DNA of 64,000 bases from Ornithinimicrobium avium (GTDB lineage: Bacteria; Actinomycetota; Actinomycetes; Actinomycetales; Dermatophilaceae). This document shows positions 56,935 through 64,000 of the stretch, one piece after another. How positions within the stretch are numbered: the first letter of the stretch is position 1; the number at the start of each line of letters is the position of its first letter. The stretch is taken from NCBI RefSeq assembly GCF_003351765.1, contig NZ_CP031229.1:2914001-2978000 (forward strand), in the 5' to 3' direction. The position numbers were made by a program, and so were the translations under genes. The notes beneath the pieces were generated by a model. It was given only the letters and a program-made list of their open reading frames with translations. It was not told where the DNA came from and searched no databases.

Positions 56935-59900
56935 ATGGCGCGCTCTCCACTCCGTCAGCTCGCGGCCGCTGCGGCCGCACTCTCCCTCCTGGCCGTCGGC
57001 CCGGCACTGCCCTCCGCAGGTGCCGGACCCGACCCCGTCGAACCGGCGGACCTCACCGTCGTCGACGGTGCCGTCACGCACACCGGGACGGTGAGAGCCC
57101 ACAAGTCCCTGTCCGGCTCGCTCGCCCACACGCCGCGGGCGCTCCTCGACCGTGAGGACGACACCCTGATCCCGGTCATGATCAAGCTCGACCACGACGG
57201 CTCGGCGAGCTACGCCGGCGGCCTCGACGGACTGGCCGCCACGAGCCCGAGGGTGACCGGTCGCCCGATCACCGGGCACAGCCGTGCGGAGCGCGCCTAC
57301 ACCGCATACCAGCAGCGCAACGAGAAGGCGGTGGAGGCGGCCCTCGACCAGGCGGTGCCCGGGGCCGAGGTCGGCCGCAGCTTCCGGGTGGCCTACGGCG
57401 GGCTGTCGGCCACCATCCCGGCCGACAGCGTCGAGGACGTCCTGGCCATCGACGGGGTGGCGGCCGTGCAGCCCGACGAGCTGCGCAAGCCGCTGACCGA
57501 CTCGAGCCCGCAGTTCATCCACGCCGACGAGGTCCAGGAGGCCCTGGGTGGCGCCCCGGACGCGGGCGCCGGGCTGATCTACGCCAACCTTGACACCGGT
57601 GTGTGGCCCGAGCACCCGTCCTTCGCCGACCAGGGCAACCTGGAGGCGCCCCCGAAGGGGCTGGACCTCGAGTGCGACTTCGGGGACAATCCGCTCACCG
57701 CGGAGGACGACCCGTTCAGCTGCAACAACAAGCTCATCGGCGGCTACGCCTTCCTGGACACCTACCTGTCGAGCGCCGGCCGGGCGGCCGTCGAGCCATA
57801 CCACAGCGCGCGCGACTCCGAGGGGCACGGGACGCACACCGCATCGACCAGTGCCGGAAACGTGCTCGAGCACGCCGAGGTCCTCGGCGTCGACCGCGGA
57901 CCGGTCCGCGGGATGGCACCCGGGGCGTGGGTCGTCGAGTACAAGGTGTGCGGCGTCCAGGGGTGCTTCGACTCCGACACGACCGCGGCCGTGCAGCAGG
58001 CGATCGAGGACGGCGTCGACGTCATCAACTTCTCCATCTCCGGCGGCACAGATCCCTACGCAGACCCCACCGAGCTGGCCTTCCTCGATGCCTACGCCGC
58101 AGGTGTCTTCGTCTCGGCCTCCGCCGGCAACGAGGGGCCGGGGGCGGGCACGGCCAACCACCTCTCGCCCTGGGTGACCAGCGTGGGGGCCTCGACCCAG
58201 AGGCGTGAGTTCGGCTCCACGCTGACCATGACCGCCGGCGCCGACACCTACGAGGTGGGCGGAGTGACGATCACCCAGGGCGCCGGCCCGCTGCCGGTCG
58301 TGATGTCCGCCGACGCCCCTTACAACGACCCGATGTGCCTCGATCCTGCACCGGCAGGCACCTTCGAGGGGCAGATCGTGGCGTGCCGGCGCGGCACCAA
58401 TGCGCGCGTCGAGAAGGGCTACAACGTCCTCCAGGGCGGAGCCGCAGGCATGATTCTGTACAACCCCAGCCTGGCTGACGTGGAGACCGACAACCACTGG
58501 CTGCCCACGATCCACGTTGCGGACGGCACCGACCTCGAGGCCTTCATGGACGGCCACGACGACGTGCTCGGGCAGTTCACCGCGGGCGTGGCCCAAGACG
58601 GCCAGGGCGACGTCATGGCCGCCTTCTCCAGCCGCGGGCCGGCCGGCCTCTTCGTCAAGCCCGACGTCACCGCGCCCGGCGTGCAGATCCTCGCCGGCAT
58701 GACCCCGACGCCGGACACCGTCACCGGCGGACCTCCCGGCGAGATCTTCCAGGCGATCGCCGGCACCTCGATGAGCTCGCCGCACGTCGCGGGCTCGGCC
58801 CTCCTGGTCCGTGCGGTCCACCCGGACTGGACACCGGGACAGATCCGCTCGGCGCTCATGACGTCCTCGGTCACCGACGTCGTCAAGGAGGACCTGACCA
58901 CCCCGGCCGACGCCTTCGACATGGGCGCCGGACGGATCGACGTGGCCGCCGCCGCGGACGTCGTCCTGACCGTCGACGAGACCGCCGGCAGGCTCTTCCA
59001 GCTCGGCGGGGACCCGCTGACCGCGGTCGACCTCAACCTGCCCTCGATCAACGCGCCGACGATGCCCGGCACCCTGACGACGACCAGGACGGTCACGAAC
59101 ACCTCCTCCCGCATGCAGCAGGTCGACGTCTCGGCGCAGGCTCCGGCCGACTCGACCATCACGGTGAGCCCGCGCAAGTTCAACCTGCGTCCTGGCCGGT
59201 CCGTGGACCTCATGGTGACGATCAGCTCGACGGCCCCGCTCGGCGAGCAGCGCTTCGGCTCGGTCCTGCTGACCCCCAAGCACGGCGGTGCCGGCCTGCA
59301 CCTACCGGTGGCCTTCGTGCACACGCAGGGGGACGTCGGGCTGACCCAGTCCTGCGACCCGGCCGAGATCCCCCGGCAGGGCACCACCACCTGCACCGTC
59401 CAGGCCGTCAATCAAGGCCCTGAGGAGCAGAGGGTCTCGCTGACGACCTCCTTGACCAACGAGCTGAAGTTGGCAGGCGTGGAGGGAGCCACGGCGACCG
59501 GCCCCAGGTCGGTCACGGCCACCGCCACGCTCGCCGGCAACCGTCCGGGCGTACCGGCGGTGGAGCCCGGCAGCTCGGTGGCGGGCTTCCTCCCGTTGGC
59601 TGCCTTCGGGATCAAGCCCTTCCCGGTCGGCGACGAGGACCTCGTCAACTTCAACGTGCCGTCCTTCGAGTTCGCCGGTCGGACGTACACCTTGCTCGGT
59701 GTCGACTCCAACGGCTACTCGGTGGTCGGCGGCGGCACGGAGGCGGACAACAACTGCTGCAGCATCCCGGAGGGCCCGGACGCCGCTCCGCCCAACAACG
59801 TGCTCGCACCGTTCTGGACCGACCTGGACGGCACCGGCACGGACGGCATCTACATCAGCGTGCTCACCGACGGCGTCAGCTCCTGGCTGGTCGTCGAGCA

Positions 59901-60249
59901 CGAGACCCGCGTGTGGGGCACCACCGACGTGGTGCCGATGCAGACCTGGATCGGGGTCAACGGCGTGGAGGACATCTCCTACGCCTACGACCCCGCGGAC
60001 CTGCCTGCTGACCCCGGGCAGTCCTTCCTCGTCGGCGCCGAGAACGCGCTCGGCGAGGGCGACATGAGCGCCACCGTGCCGACCGGCGACCTCGTGGTGA
60101 GCAGCACACCTCCCACTCCCGGAGGGACGCTGACCTACACCGTCGACGTGCGCGGGCTGCGGGGAGGTACCGGCGTGGTCACCTCCACGATGACCTCGCC
60201 GCAGCTGCCGGGCACGACCGTCGTGCGCACGAAGGTGAAGGTCGTCTGA
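56935..60249 (+). CDS. Secreted subtilisin-like serine protease (S8) with PA domain
   Basis: This 1104-residue protein has a signal peptide ending near AGAGP (about residue 30) and an I9-like propeptide (about 75-180). A catalytic domain holds Asp220 (LDTGVWP), His298 (GHGTHTAS) and Ser612 (GTSMSSPH), with the oxyanion Asn in ASAGNEG. The long gap between His and Ser contains a protease-associated insert (GTFEGQIVACRRGTN). A fibronectin-like region (about 690-800) and a 300-residue C-terminal beta-rich domain follow. The domain order resembles large secreted and plant-type subtilases. It probably degrades proteins outside the cell. AAGGA lies eight bases before ATG 56935. Confidence 0.9.
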   Translation: MARSPLRQLAAAAAALSLLAVGPALPSAGAGPDPVEPADLTVVDGAVTHTGTVRAHKSLSGSLAHTPRALLDREDDTLIPVMIKLDHDGSASYAGGLDGLAATSPRVTGRPITGHSRAERAYTAYQQRNEKAVEAALDQAVPGAEVGRSFRVAYGGLSATIPADSVEDVLAIDGVAAVQPDELRKPLTDSSPQFIHADEVQEALGGAPDAGAGLIYANLDTGVWPEHPSFADQGNLEAPPKGLDLECDFGDNPLTAEDDPFSCNNKLIGGYAFLDTYLSSAGRAAVEPYHSARDSEGHGTHTASTSAGNVLEHAEVLGVDRGPVRGMAPGAWVVEYKVCGVQGCFDSDTTAAVQQAIEDGVDVINFSISGGTDPYADPTELAFLDAYAAGVFVSASAGNEGPGAGTANHLSPWVTSVGASTQRREFGSTLTMTAGADTYEVGGVTITQGAGPLPVVMSADAPYNDPMCLDPAPAGTFEGQIVACRRGTNARVEKGYNVLQGGAAGMILYNPSLADVETDNHWLPTIHVADGTDLEAFMDGHDDVLGQFTAGVAQDGQGDVMAAFSSRGPAGLFVKPDVTAPGVQILAGMTPTPDTVTGGPPGEIFQAIAGTSMSSPHVAGSALLVRAVHPDWTPGQIRSALMTSSVTDVVKEDLTTPADAFDMGAGRIDVAAAADVVLTVDETAGRLFQLGGDPLTAVDLNLPSINAPTMPGTLTTTRTVTNTSSRMQQVDVSAQAPADSTITVSPRKFNLRPGRSVDLMVTISSTAPLGEQRFGSVLLTPKHGGAGLHLPVAFVHTQGDVGLTQSCDPAEIPRQGTTTCTVQAVNQGPEEQRVSLTTSLTNELKLAGVEGATATGPRSVTATATLAGNRPGVPAVEPGSSVAGFLPLAAFGIKPFPVGDEDLVNFNVPSFEFAGRTYTLLGVDSNGYSVVGGGTEADNNCCSIPEGPDAAPPNNVLAPFWTDLDGTGTDGIYISVLTDGVSSWLVVEHETRVWGTTDVVPMQTWIGVNGVEDISYAYDPADLPADPGQSFLVGAENALGEGDMSATVPTGDLVVSSTPPTPGGTLTYTVDVRGLRGGTGVVTSTMTSPQLPGTTVVRTKVKVV

Positions 60250-60303
60250 GCGCCGACCCGCCGCCACGCCCGGTGGCGGGGGCGGCGGCGGAGGCGCACG
60301 GCA

Positions 60304-60309
60304 TACACT
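60304..60309 (+). promoter_or_regulatory. -10 hexamer (TACACT), leaderless
   Basis: TACACT ends eight bases before the GTG at 60318. Confidence 0.45.
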
Positions 60310-60317
60310 CCCAGCTT

Positions 60318-61640
60318 GTGAGGGGAGCCCTGCGCGAGGTGGGCCGCACCGTCGCCGCCGCCCTGGTGGTCGTCGTCGACGGACTGCGCCTGCTCGTGCG
60401 CCACTGGCCGGTGCTCGTCGTGCTCTTCCTGCTCGGCGCGGCGGTGCGCGAGCTGGTGCTGTGGGGCAGCTTCGTGCTGAGCCGGGAGCACCCGGTGGCC
60501 GCCTCGGTGACCGTGACGCTGGCGCCGCTGGCCACGCTCACGGCGCTGATCCTCATGCTCCGGGCGCTGCTGCCCTCCCTGCGCCACGTCGAGGGCCGCC
60601 CGGAGACGATGTCGCAGCGGATGCAGGTGGTCTCCGGCGCGTTGATCCCCTTCCTCGCGCTCTACGCCGCGCAGGGCTACCTGCGCGACGACATGCGCCG
60701 GTTCGTCAACGAGACCTTCTCCGAGGAGTTCCGGCAGACCACCTTCCTCACCGGGTCGCAGATGGCCGACCGCACGATCGGCACCGTGGACACACCGGTG
60801 CTGGTCGCCACGGTCGTCGCCGCCCTGGTGCTGCGCTGGCTGGTGGACCGGCTCGACCTGCCGCGGCGGCACGCTGTCTTCGGCTTCCTCGCCGCCTGGC
60901 TCGAGGTCGTCTGGCTGGCCTTCGCCGCCAAGTCGATCGCCACCCAGTGGTCGGGGCTGTGGGGCTGGGTGCTGGACCGGCGCGCGGTGGACGGGGTCGT
61001 CGGGGTGTGGGAGAGGCTGACGGGGGCGCTCGGGCCGGTCGGCGGTGCTGTCTCGTCGCTGACCTCCTGGGTATGGGGTGTGCTCGGCGACTTCGACGTC
61101 CTCGTCGTCGTGCCGCTCGCCTGGCTGGTGGTCGGCGCCGTGGTCTACGGCAGCACGCTAGGCGACCCCGTCGAGCCGCCCGAGGTGCCGCTGCCCGAGC
61201 GGGTCGCCCGGCGGGTGCGCACGCTCGAGGAGCTGGTCGCCGCGGCGCGGGTGCGGCAGCGCCTCTCGCTCCTGCCGGACTGGCTGCGCGACTGGCTGGC
61301 CCAGCCGATCGCCTCCTTCACCTCACGCTTCACCTCGCTGGGCACGGGCCTGCGCACGCTCGTGCGCGCCGGGCTCGTGCCGATGGTGACGCTCTGCCTG
61401 GTCTTCCTGCTCGCCCGCCAGTCCCAGCTGCTCGTGGCCTGGGGGCTGCGGGCCGTGCTGCCGTCGATGGAGGCCGAGCTGATGGTCGCGCTCGCGCCCT
61501 ACGTCGACATCCTCTTCTCCGGGGTCAGCTGGGTTCTGGTGGCGGTGCTCGTCGCGGCGGCCGTGGACCGGTTCCTGGTCCTCGGCGCGACCGAGAAGGG
61601 GGTGCCCGAGCCCGCCACCGCCGGCGGTGCCCTGCCATGA
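60318..61640 (+). CDS. Multi-span membrane protein of unknown function
   Basis: This 440-residue protein has about seven to eight membrane helices separated by charged loops, and a cytoplasmic-looking segment near 280-350 (VRRVRTLEELVAAARVRQRL-type, basic and Leu-rich). I do not recognise a family. GTG at 60318 follows TACACT by eight bases, a leaderless arrangement. The stop overlaps the next gene as ATGA, so it works with or is expressed with the glucoamylase-like protein. Confidence 0.7.
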   Translation: MRGALREVGRTVAAALVVVVDGLRLLVRHWPVLVVLFLLGAAVRELVLWGSFVLSREHPVAASVTVTLAPLATLTALILMLRALLPSLRHVEGRPETMSQRMQVVSGALIPFLALYAAQGYLRDDMRRFVNETFSEEFRQTTFLTGSQMADRTIGTVDTPVLVATVVAALVLRWLVDRLDLPRRHAVFGFLAAWLEVVWLAFAAKSIATQWSGLWGWVLDRRAVDGVVGVWERLTGALGPVGGAVSSLTSWVWGVLGDFDVLVVVPLAWLVVGAVVYGSTLGDPVEPPEVPLPERVARRVRTLEELVAAARVRQRLSLLPDWLRDWLAQPIASFTSRFTSLGTGLRTLVRAGLVPMVTLCLVFLLARQSQLLVAWGLRAVLPSMEAELMVALAPYVDILFSGVSWVLVAVLVAAAVDRFLVLGATEKGVPEPATAGGALP

Positions 61641-62992
61641 CCGGCGGACCCGCCGGGGACGGCGGCGTGCCCCTCGGCAGGCAGGGCCGGGTCGCCCGCC
61701 GCGCCGTCCTGGGGGCGGGCCTCGCGCTGGGGGTCGTGGGCGGCGGGTCGCTGCTGCGGGACGCCGCGCGCGCCGAGGAGACCATCCCGCTCGTGTCCGC
61801 CGGCGTCGGGTTCTCGGGGCCGTCGCAGCGTTCCTTCCTGCTGCCGCAGGAGCGCTTCCCCGTCCCCGGCAGCCGGGCGCTGACGCCGGCGGCCCGCACG
61901 CCGGAGCTCGTCGCGGCCGAGACCGGACTGCTGGCGGTCGTCCGTAGGACGGTGGACCCGCGCTGGGCCGGCCTGGCCGGTGACGCCGTCCTGGACCTCA
62001 ACGTCCTGTCCGCGGGCCTGCCGGCCCCGGTGGCCGCCTGGACGGCGAACTGGCGCTACGTCTGGCCCCGCGACGCCGCGCACGTGTGCCGGCTCTACGC
62101 CGACCTGGGACGCGGGGCAGACGTCCTGCGGTGGATCACCTTCCTGGCGCGCTGCCAGCGGCCGGACGGGCAGTTCGAGGCGAGGTACACCCTCGCCGGT
62201 TCCACCCCGGACGCCAGGCCCCACCAGGCCGACGGCGCGGGCTGGTTCCTCTGGGCGCTCCACCGCTCCTGCCGGGCTCTGCCCGGGCTCCGCGAGGACC
62301 TGCTCGCGGTCGCCCGGCCTGCTGCCGTGGCGGCGCTGCGTGCCGTCTTCACCGATCTCGACCGGCCCCGGGGCGACGGGCTGCCCAGTCCCACGCCCGA
62401 CTACTGGGAGGTGCCGGAGCGGCGCACCACCCTGGGCGTAGCGGCGGTGACGCTGGCCGGGCTCCAGGCCGCCGCCGCGCTGGGCGAGGACCTCGGGCCG
62501 CAGGCGGTGCAGGCCGCGTCCTACGCCGAGCGGCTGCGCGAGGTCGTCGCGGTCCGCTTCGGACGCACCGGCTTCCGCCGCTACGCGCGAGGCGGGGGGT
62601 ATGACGCCGCGCTCGCCCTCCTGCTCCCGCCCTACGTGCACGGCCTGGAGCGCGAGGTGGTGCCGCTGCTCGACCTCGCGTGGACGGCGATGCTCCGGCC
62701 GGCCGGCGGCGTGTCGCCCGGCGAGGGCTGGAAGGACACCTGGGTCAGCTGGACGCCGGAGACCGCCCTGTTCGCCCAGGCCTACGTCGCGGCAGGGCAC
62801 CCCGGCCGTGGCCGGGACGTGCTCGCCTGGCTCGAGGAGCACCGCACGGTCGCCGGCAGCCTGCCCGAGAAGGTGCTCAGCGAGGGCAGCCCCGCCGCGG
62901 TCGCGCCGCTCGCCTGGACCTGCGCGCTGGTCTGCTCCACGGCGATGGAGCTCGCGCCGCCCGCAGCTCGCGGACAGGCTGAGGCCGGCTGA
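61637..62992 (+). CDS. Glucoamylase-like (GH15/alpha,alpha-barrel) protein with Tat-type signal
   Basis: This 451-residue protein starts with a possible twin-arginine signal (ARRAVLGAGLALGVVGGG) followed by Ala-rich cleavage-like residues. The rest resembles an (alpha/alpha)6 barrel of glucoamylase type: WRYVWPRDAAHVCRLYADLG, RCQRPDGQFEARYTL, HQADGAGWFLWALHR. The WPRDA block is typical of GH15 enzymes that release glucose from alpha-glucans. The catalytic acid of GH15 cannot be assigned with certainty. ATG at 61637 overlaps the upstream membrane protein. It may act on exported glucan outside the membrane. Confidence 0.75.
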   Translation: MTGGPAGDGGVPLGRQGRVARRAVLGAGLALGVVGGGSLLRDAARAEETIPLVSAGVGFSGPSQRSFLLPQERFPVPGSRALTPAARTPELVAAETGLLAVVRRTVDPRWAGLAGDAVLDLNVLSAGLPAPVAAWTANWRYVWPRDAAHVCRLYADLGRGADVLRWITFLARCQRPDGQFEARYTLAGSTPDARPHQADGAGWFLWALHRSCRALPGLREDLLAVARPAAVAALRAVFTDLDRPRGDGLPSPTPDYWEVPERRTTLGVAAVTLAGLQAAAALGEDLGPQAVQAASYAERLREVVAVRFGRTGFRRYARGGGYDAALALLLPPYVHGLEREVVPLLDLAWTAMLRPAGGVSPGEGWKDTWVSWTPETALFAQAYVAAGHPGRGRDVLAWLEEHRTVAGSLPEKVLSEGSPAAVAPLAWTCALVCSTAMELAPPAARGQAEAG

Positions 62993-63016
62993 CGACGGTC
63001 CGCGCCGGCCGACTGC

Positions 63017-63613
63017 TCAGCCCGCGTCGACCTCCAGCGGCACCGCCACGTGCTCCGGGGGCTGCCACCAGATCCGCAGCTCGGCCGGCTCGACGTCGGC
63101 GGTGAGGCGCACCAGCACAGGCACGGTCCACGTCTCGTCCCGCGGCCCCTGCTCCGACAGCGAGAACGGTGGCGCGCACGGGCTCACCGGCAGGCCCTGG
63201 GCCCCGACGGCCGTCGTGGTGTAGGTCGTGGTGCGCCCCCGTGTGTCCACCACCTCGGCCAAGCACAGCGTCGGGTCCTCCCCTGCCGGCGCGGTGAACG
63301 TCACGTCGGTCCGCCACACGCGCGTGCCGTCGACGTAGGGCACGCGCTGGAGCATGCCGTCCCCGTCGGTCCAGTCCACCGCCTCGGTGGTCGGCCCGAC
63401 GACGACGTCGACGTCGATGCTCGTCTCCTCACCCTCTTCGTCCCACGTCTGCGCCGTGAGGCCGACGGGCGCCCCGACGGACCCGACCACCGGCTCGCTC
63501 AGCTGGCTGGGCCACCAGAAGTTGACCAGACGGGAGGCGCCGCTGACCGCGACGAGCGCGACGACGAACGGCAGCGCGAGCAGGGCCCACCGGTTGCGCC
63601 GCCACCAGCTCAC
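63017..63613 (-). CDS. Single-span membrane protein, unknown function
   Basis: This 198-residue protein has one N-terminal helix (RWALLALPFVVALVAVSGAS), so most of the chain faces outside. The outer part is Thr/Val/Asp-rich with two conserved-looking cysteines. I know no family. GTG at 63613 overlaps the stop of the upstream gene as GTGA, so both are in one operon reading left. Confidence 0.65.
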   Translation of the reverse strand: MSWWRRNRWALLALPFVVALVAVSGASRLVNFWWPSQLSEPVVGSVGAPVGLTAQTWDEEGEETSIDVDVVVGPTTEAVDWTDGDGMLQRVPYVDGTRVWRTDVTFTAPAGEDPTLCLAEVVDTRGRTTTYTTTAVGAQGLPVSPCAPPFSLSEQGPRDETWTVPVLVRLTADVEPAELRIWWQPPEHVAVPLEVDAG

Positions 63614-64000
63614 GGCGCGCCCTGCCCGTCCGCGCCCACCAGCTCCAGCGGGAGCGTGGCCACGGGGGCGTCGGACGCCGCCGCCTCGACGTCGGCGGCC
63701 GTCAGACCGAGCTCGACGACCGCCACGTCGTCGTAGCGCAGGTCGCTCGCGGTCCCCAGCCGCAGCGTGGCGCCGGGCAGCGCCGCCGGCAGCACCTCGA
63801 GCGCGACCGAGCAGCGCTGGGTGATGCCGGGCGGCACGAGGCTGCAGGTCCTCGTCAGGCCGCGCGTCTGCGCCCAGCTGGTCCCGTCGGCCGCGACGAC
63901 CTCCCACGTGCGCAGCTGCGAGTCGGACCCGGCCCCGGTCAGCTCCAGGTCGACGACCAGCCAGATGCCGGGAGTCGGCACGGGGGACAGCCCGTCGTCC
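63610..64000 (-). CDS. Protein cut off by the window edge, unknown function
   Basis: Only the C-terminal 130 residues are visible; the frame is open to the right edge. The visible part has a beta-strand pattern with PTPGIWLVVDLELTG, TRTCSLVPPGI and RCSVALEVLP, resembling an extracytoplasmic DUF4352-like beta-sandwich. It precedes the single-span protein with a four-base overlap. Nothing more can be said without the N-terminus. Confidence 0.6.
   Translation of the reverse strand, partial: DDGLSPVPTPGIWLVVDLELTGAGSDSQLRTWEVVAADGTSWAQTRGLTRTCSLVPPGITQRCSVALEVLPAALPGATLRLGTASDLRYDDVAVVELGLTAADVEAAASDAPVATLPLELVGADGQGAP

Overview
This is a 64-kb stretch of a very GC-rich actinobacterial chromosome. 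Third codon positions are almost all G or C, GTG and TTG starts are common, and many genes look leaderless. There is a resuscitation-promoting-factor-type protein, an SPW-repeat protein, and DUF4446, DUF5926 and DUF6394 families. This mix suggests Micrococcales, plausibly the Intrasporangiaceae/Ornithinimicrobium/Serinicoccus group; that placement is inference, because no rRNA is present. I found no rRNA, tRNA, CRISPR array or intact insertion sequence.

Layout. (1) 1-6.4 kb is visibly AT-richer, uses many A/T-ending codons and has two large gene-poor gaps. It looks like an accessory island carrying a flavoprotein dehydrogenase, a tightly overlapping trio (membrane protein, GT-A nucleotidyltransferase, HAD phosphatase) and a convergent metallo-beta-lactamase-fold hydrolase. 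(2) 6.4-17.1 kb: a LuxR regulator, a flavin monooxygenase, a BCCT transporter overlapping a CocE-type hydrolase, three medium-chain oxidoreductases, a channel-like protein and a phosphodiesterase. (3) 17.2-20.9 kb: a metal locus, with a P1B ATPase (unusual CPG motif) and a separate HMA chaperone that share a near-identical promoter element. (4) 21-26.7 kb: an Rpf/LysM protein, a TetR/SPW operon, a K+ channel with RCK domains plus DUF6394, and a SprT-like protein. (5) 26.8-32.3 kb: an ABC sugar importer with an amylosucrase-like GH13 enzyme. (6) 32.4-45.9 kb: a divergent MurE paralogue, a giant LuxR regulator with a small coupled protein, a CoA hydrolase, a GT2 enzyme with a membrane phosphatase-like protein, a diacylglycerol-kinase family protein and SerS. 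(7) 46-50.5 kb: a two-component system followed by a NatAB-like ABC exporter. (8) 50.5-55.8 kb: a lysine-catabolic operon (lysine 6-aminotransferase, aldehyde dehydrogenase, E1 dehydrogenase), in which the E1 appears to be split by a one-base frameshift. (9) 55.9-64 kb: a HAD phosphatase, a large secreted subtilisin, a membrane protein, a glucoamylase-like protein and two proteins of unknown function, the last running off the right edge.

Two signals run through the whole GC-rich part. Twelve start codons lie 6-8 nt after a TANNNT hexamer with no Shine-Dalgarno sequence, as expected for leaderless transcripts. The motif GGTATG(CC)/(GG)CATACC recurs throughout, built from otherwise rare codons in several reading frames.
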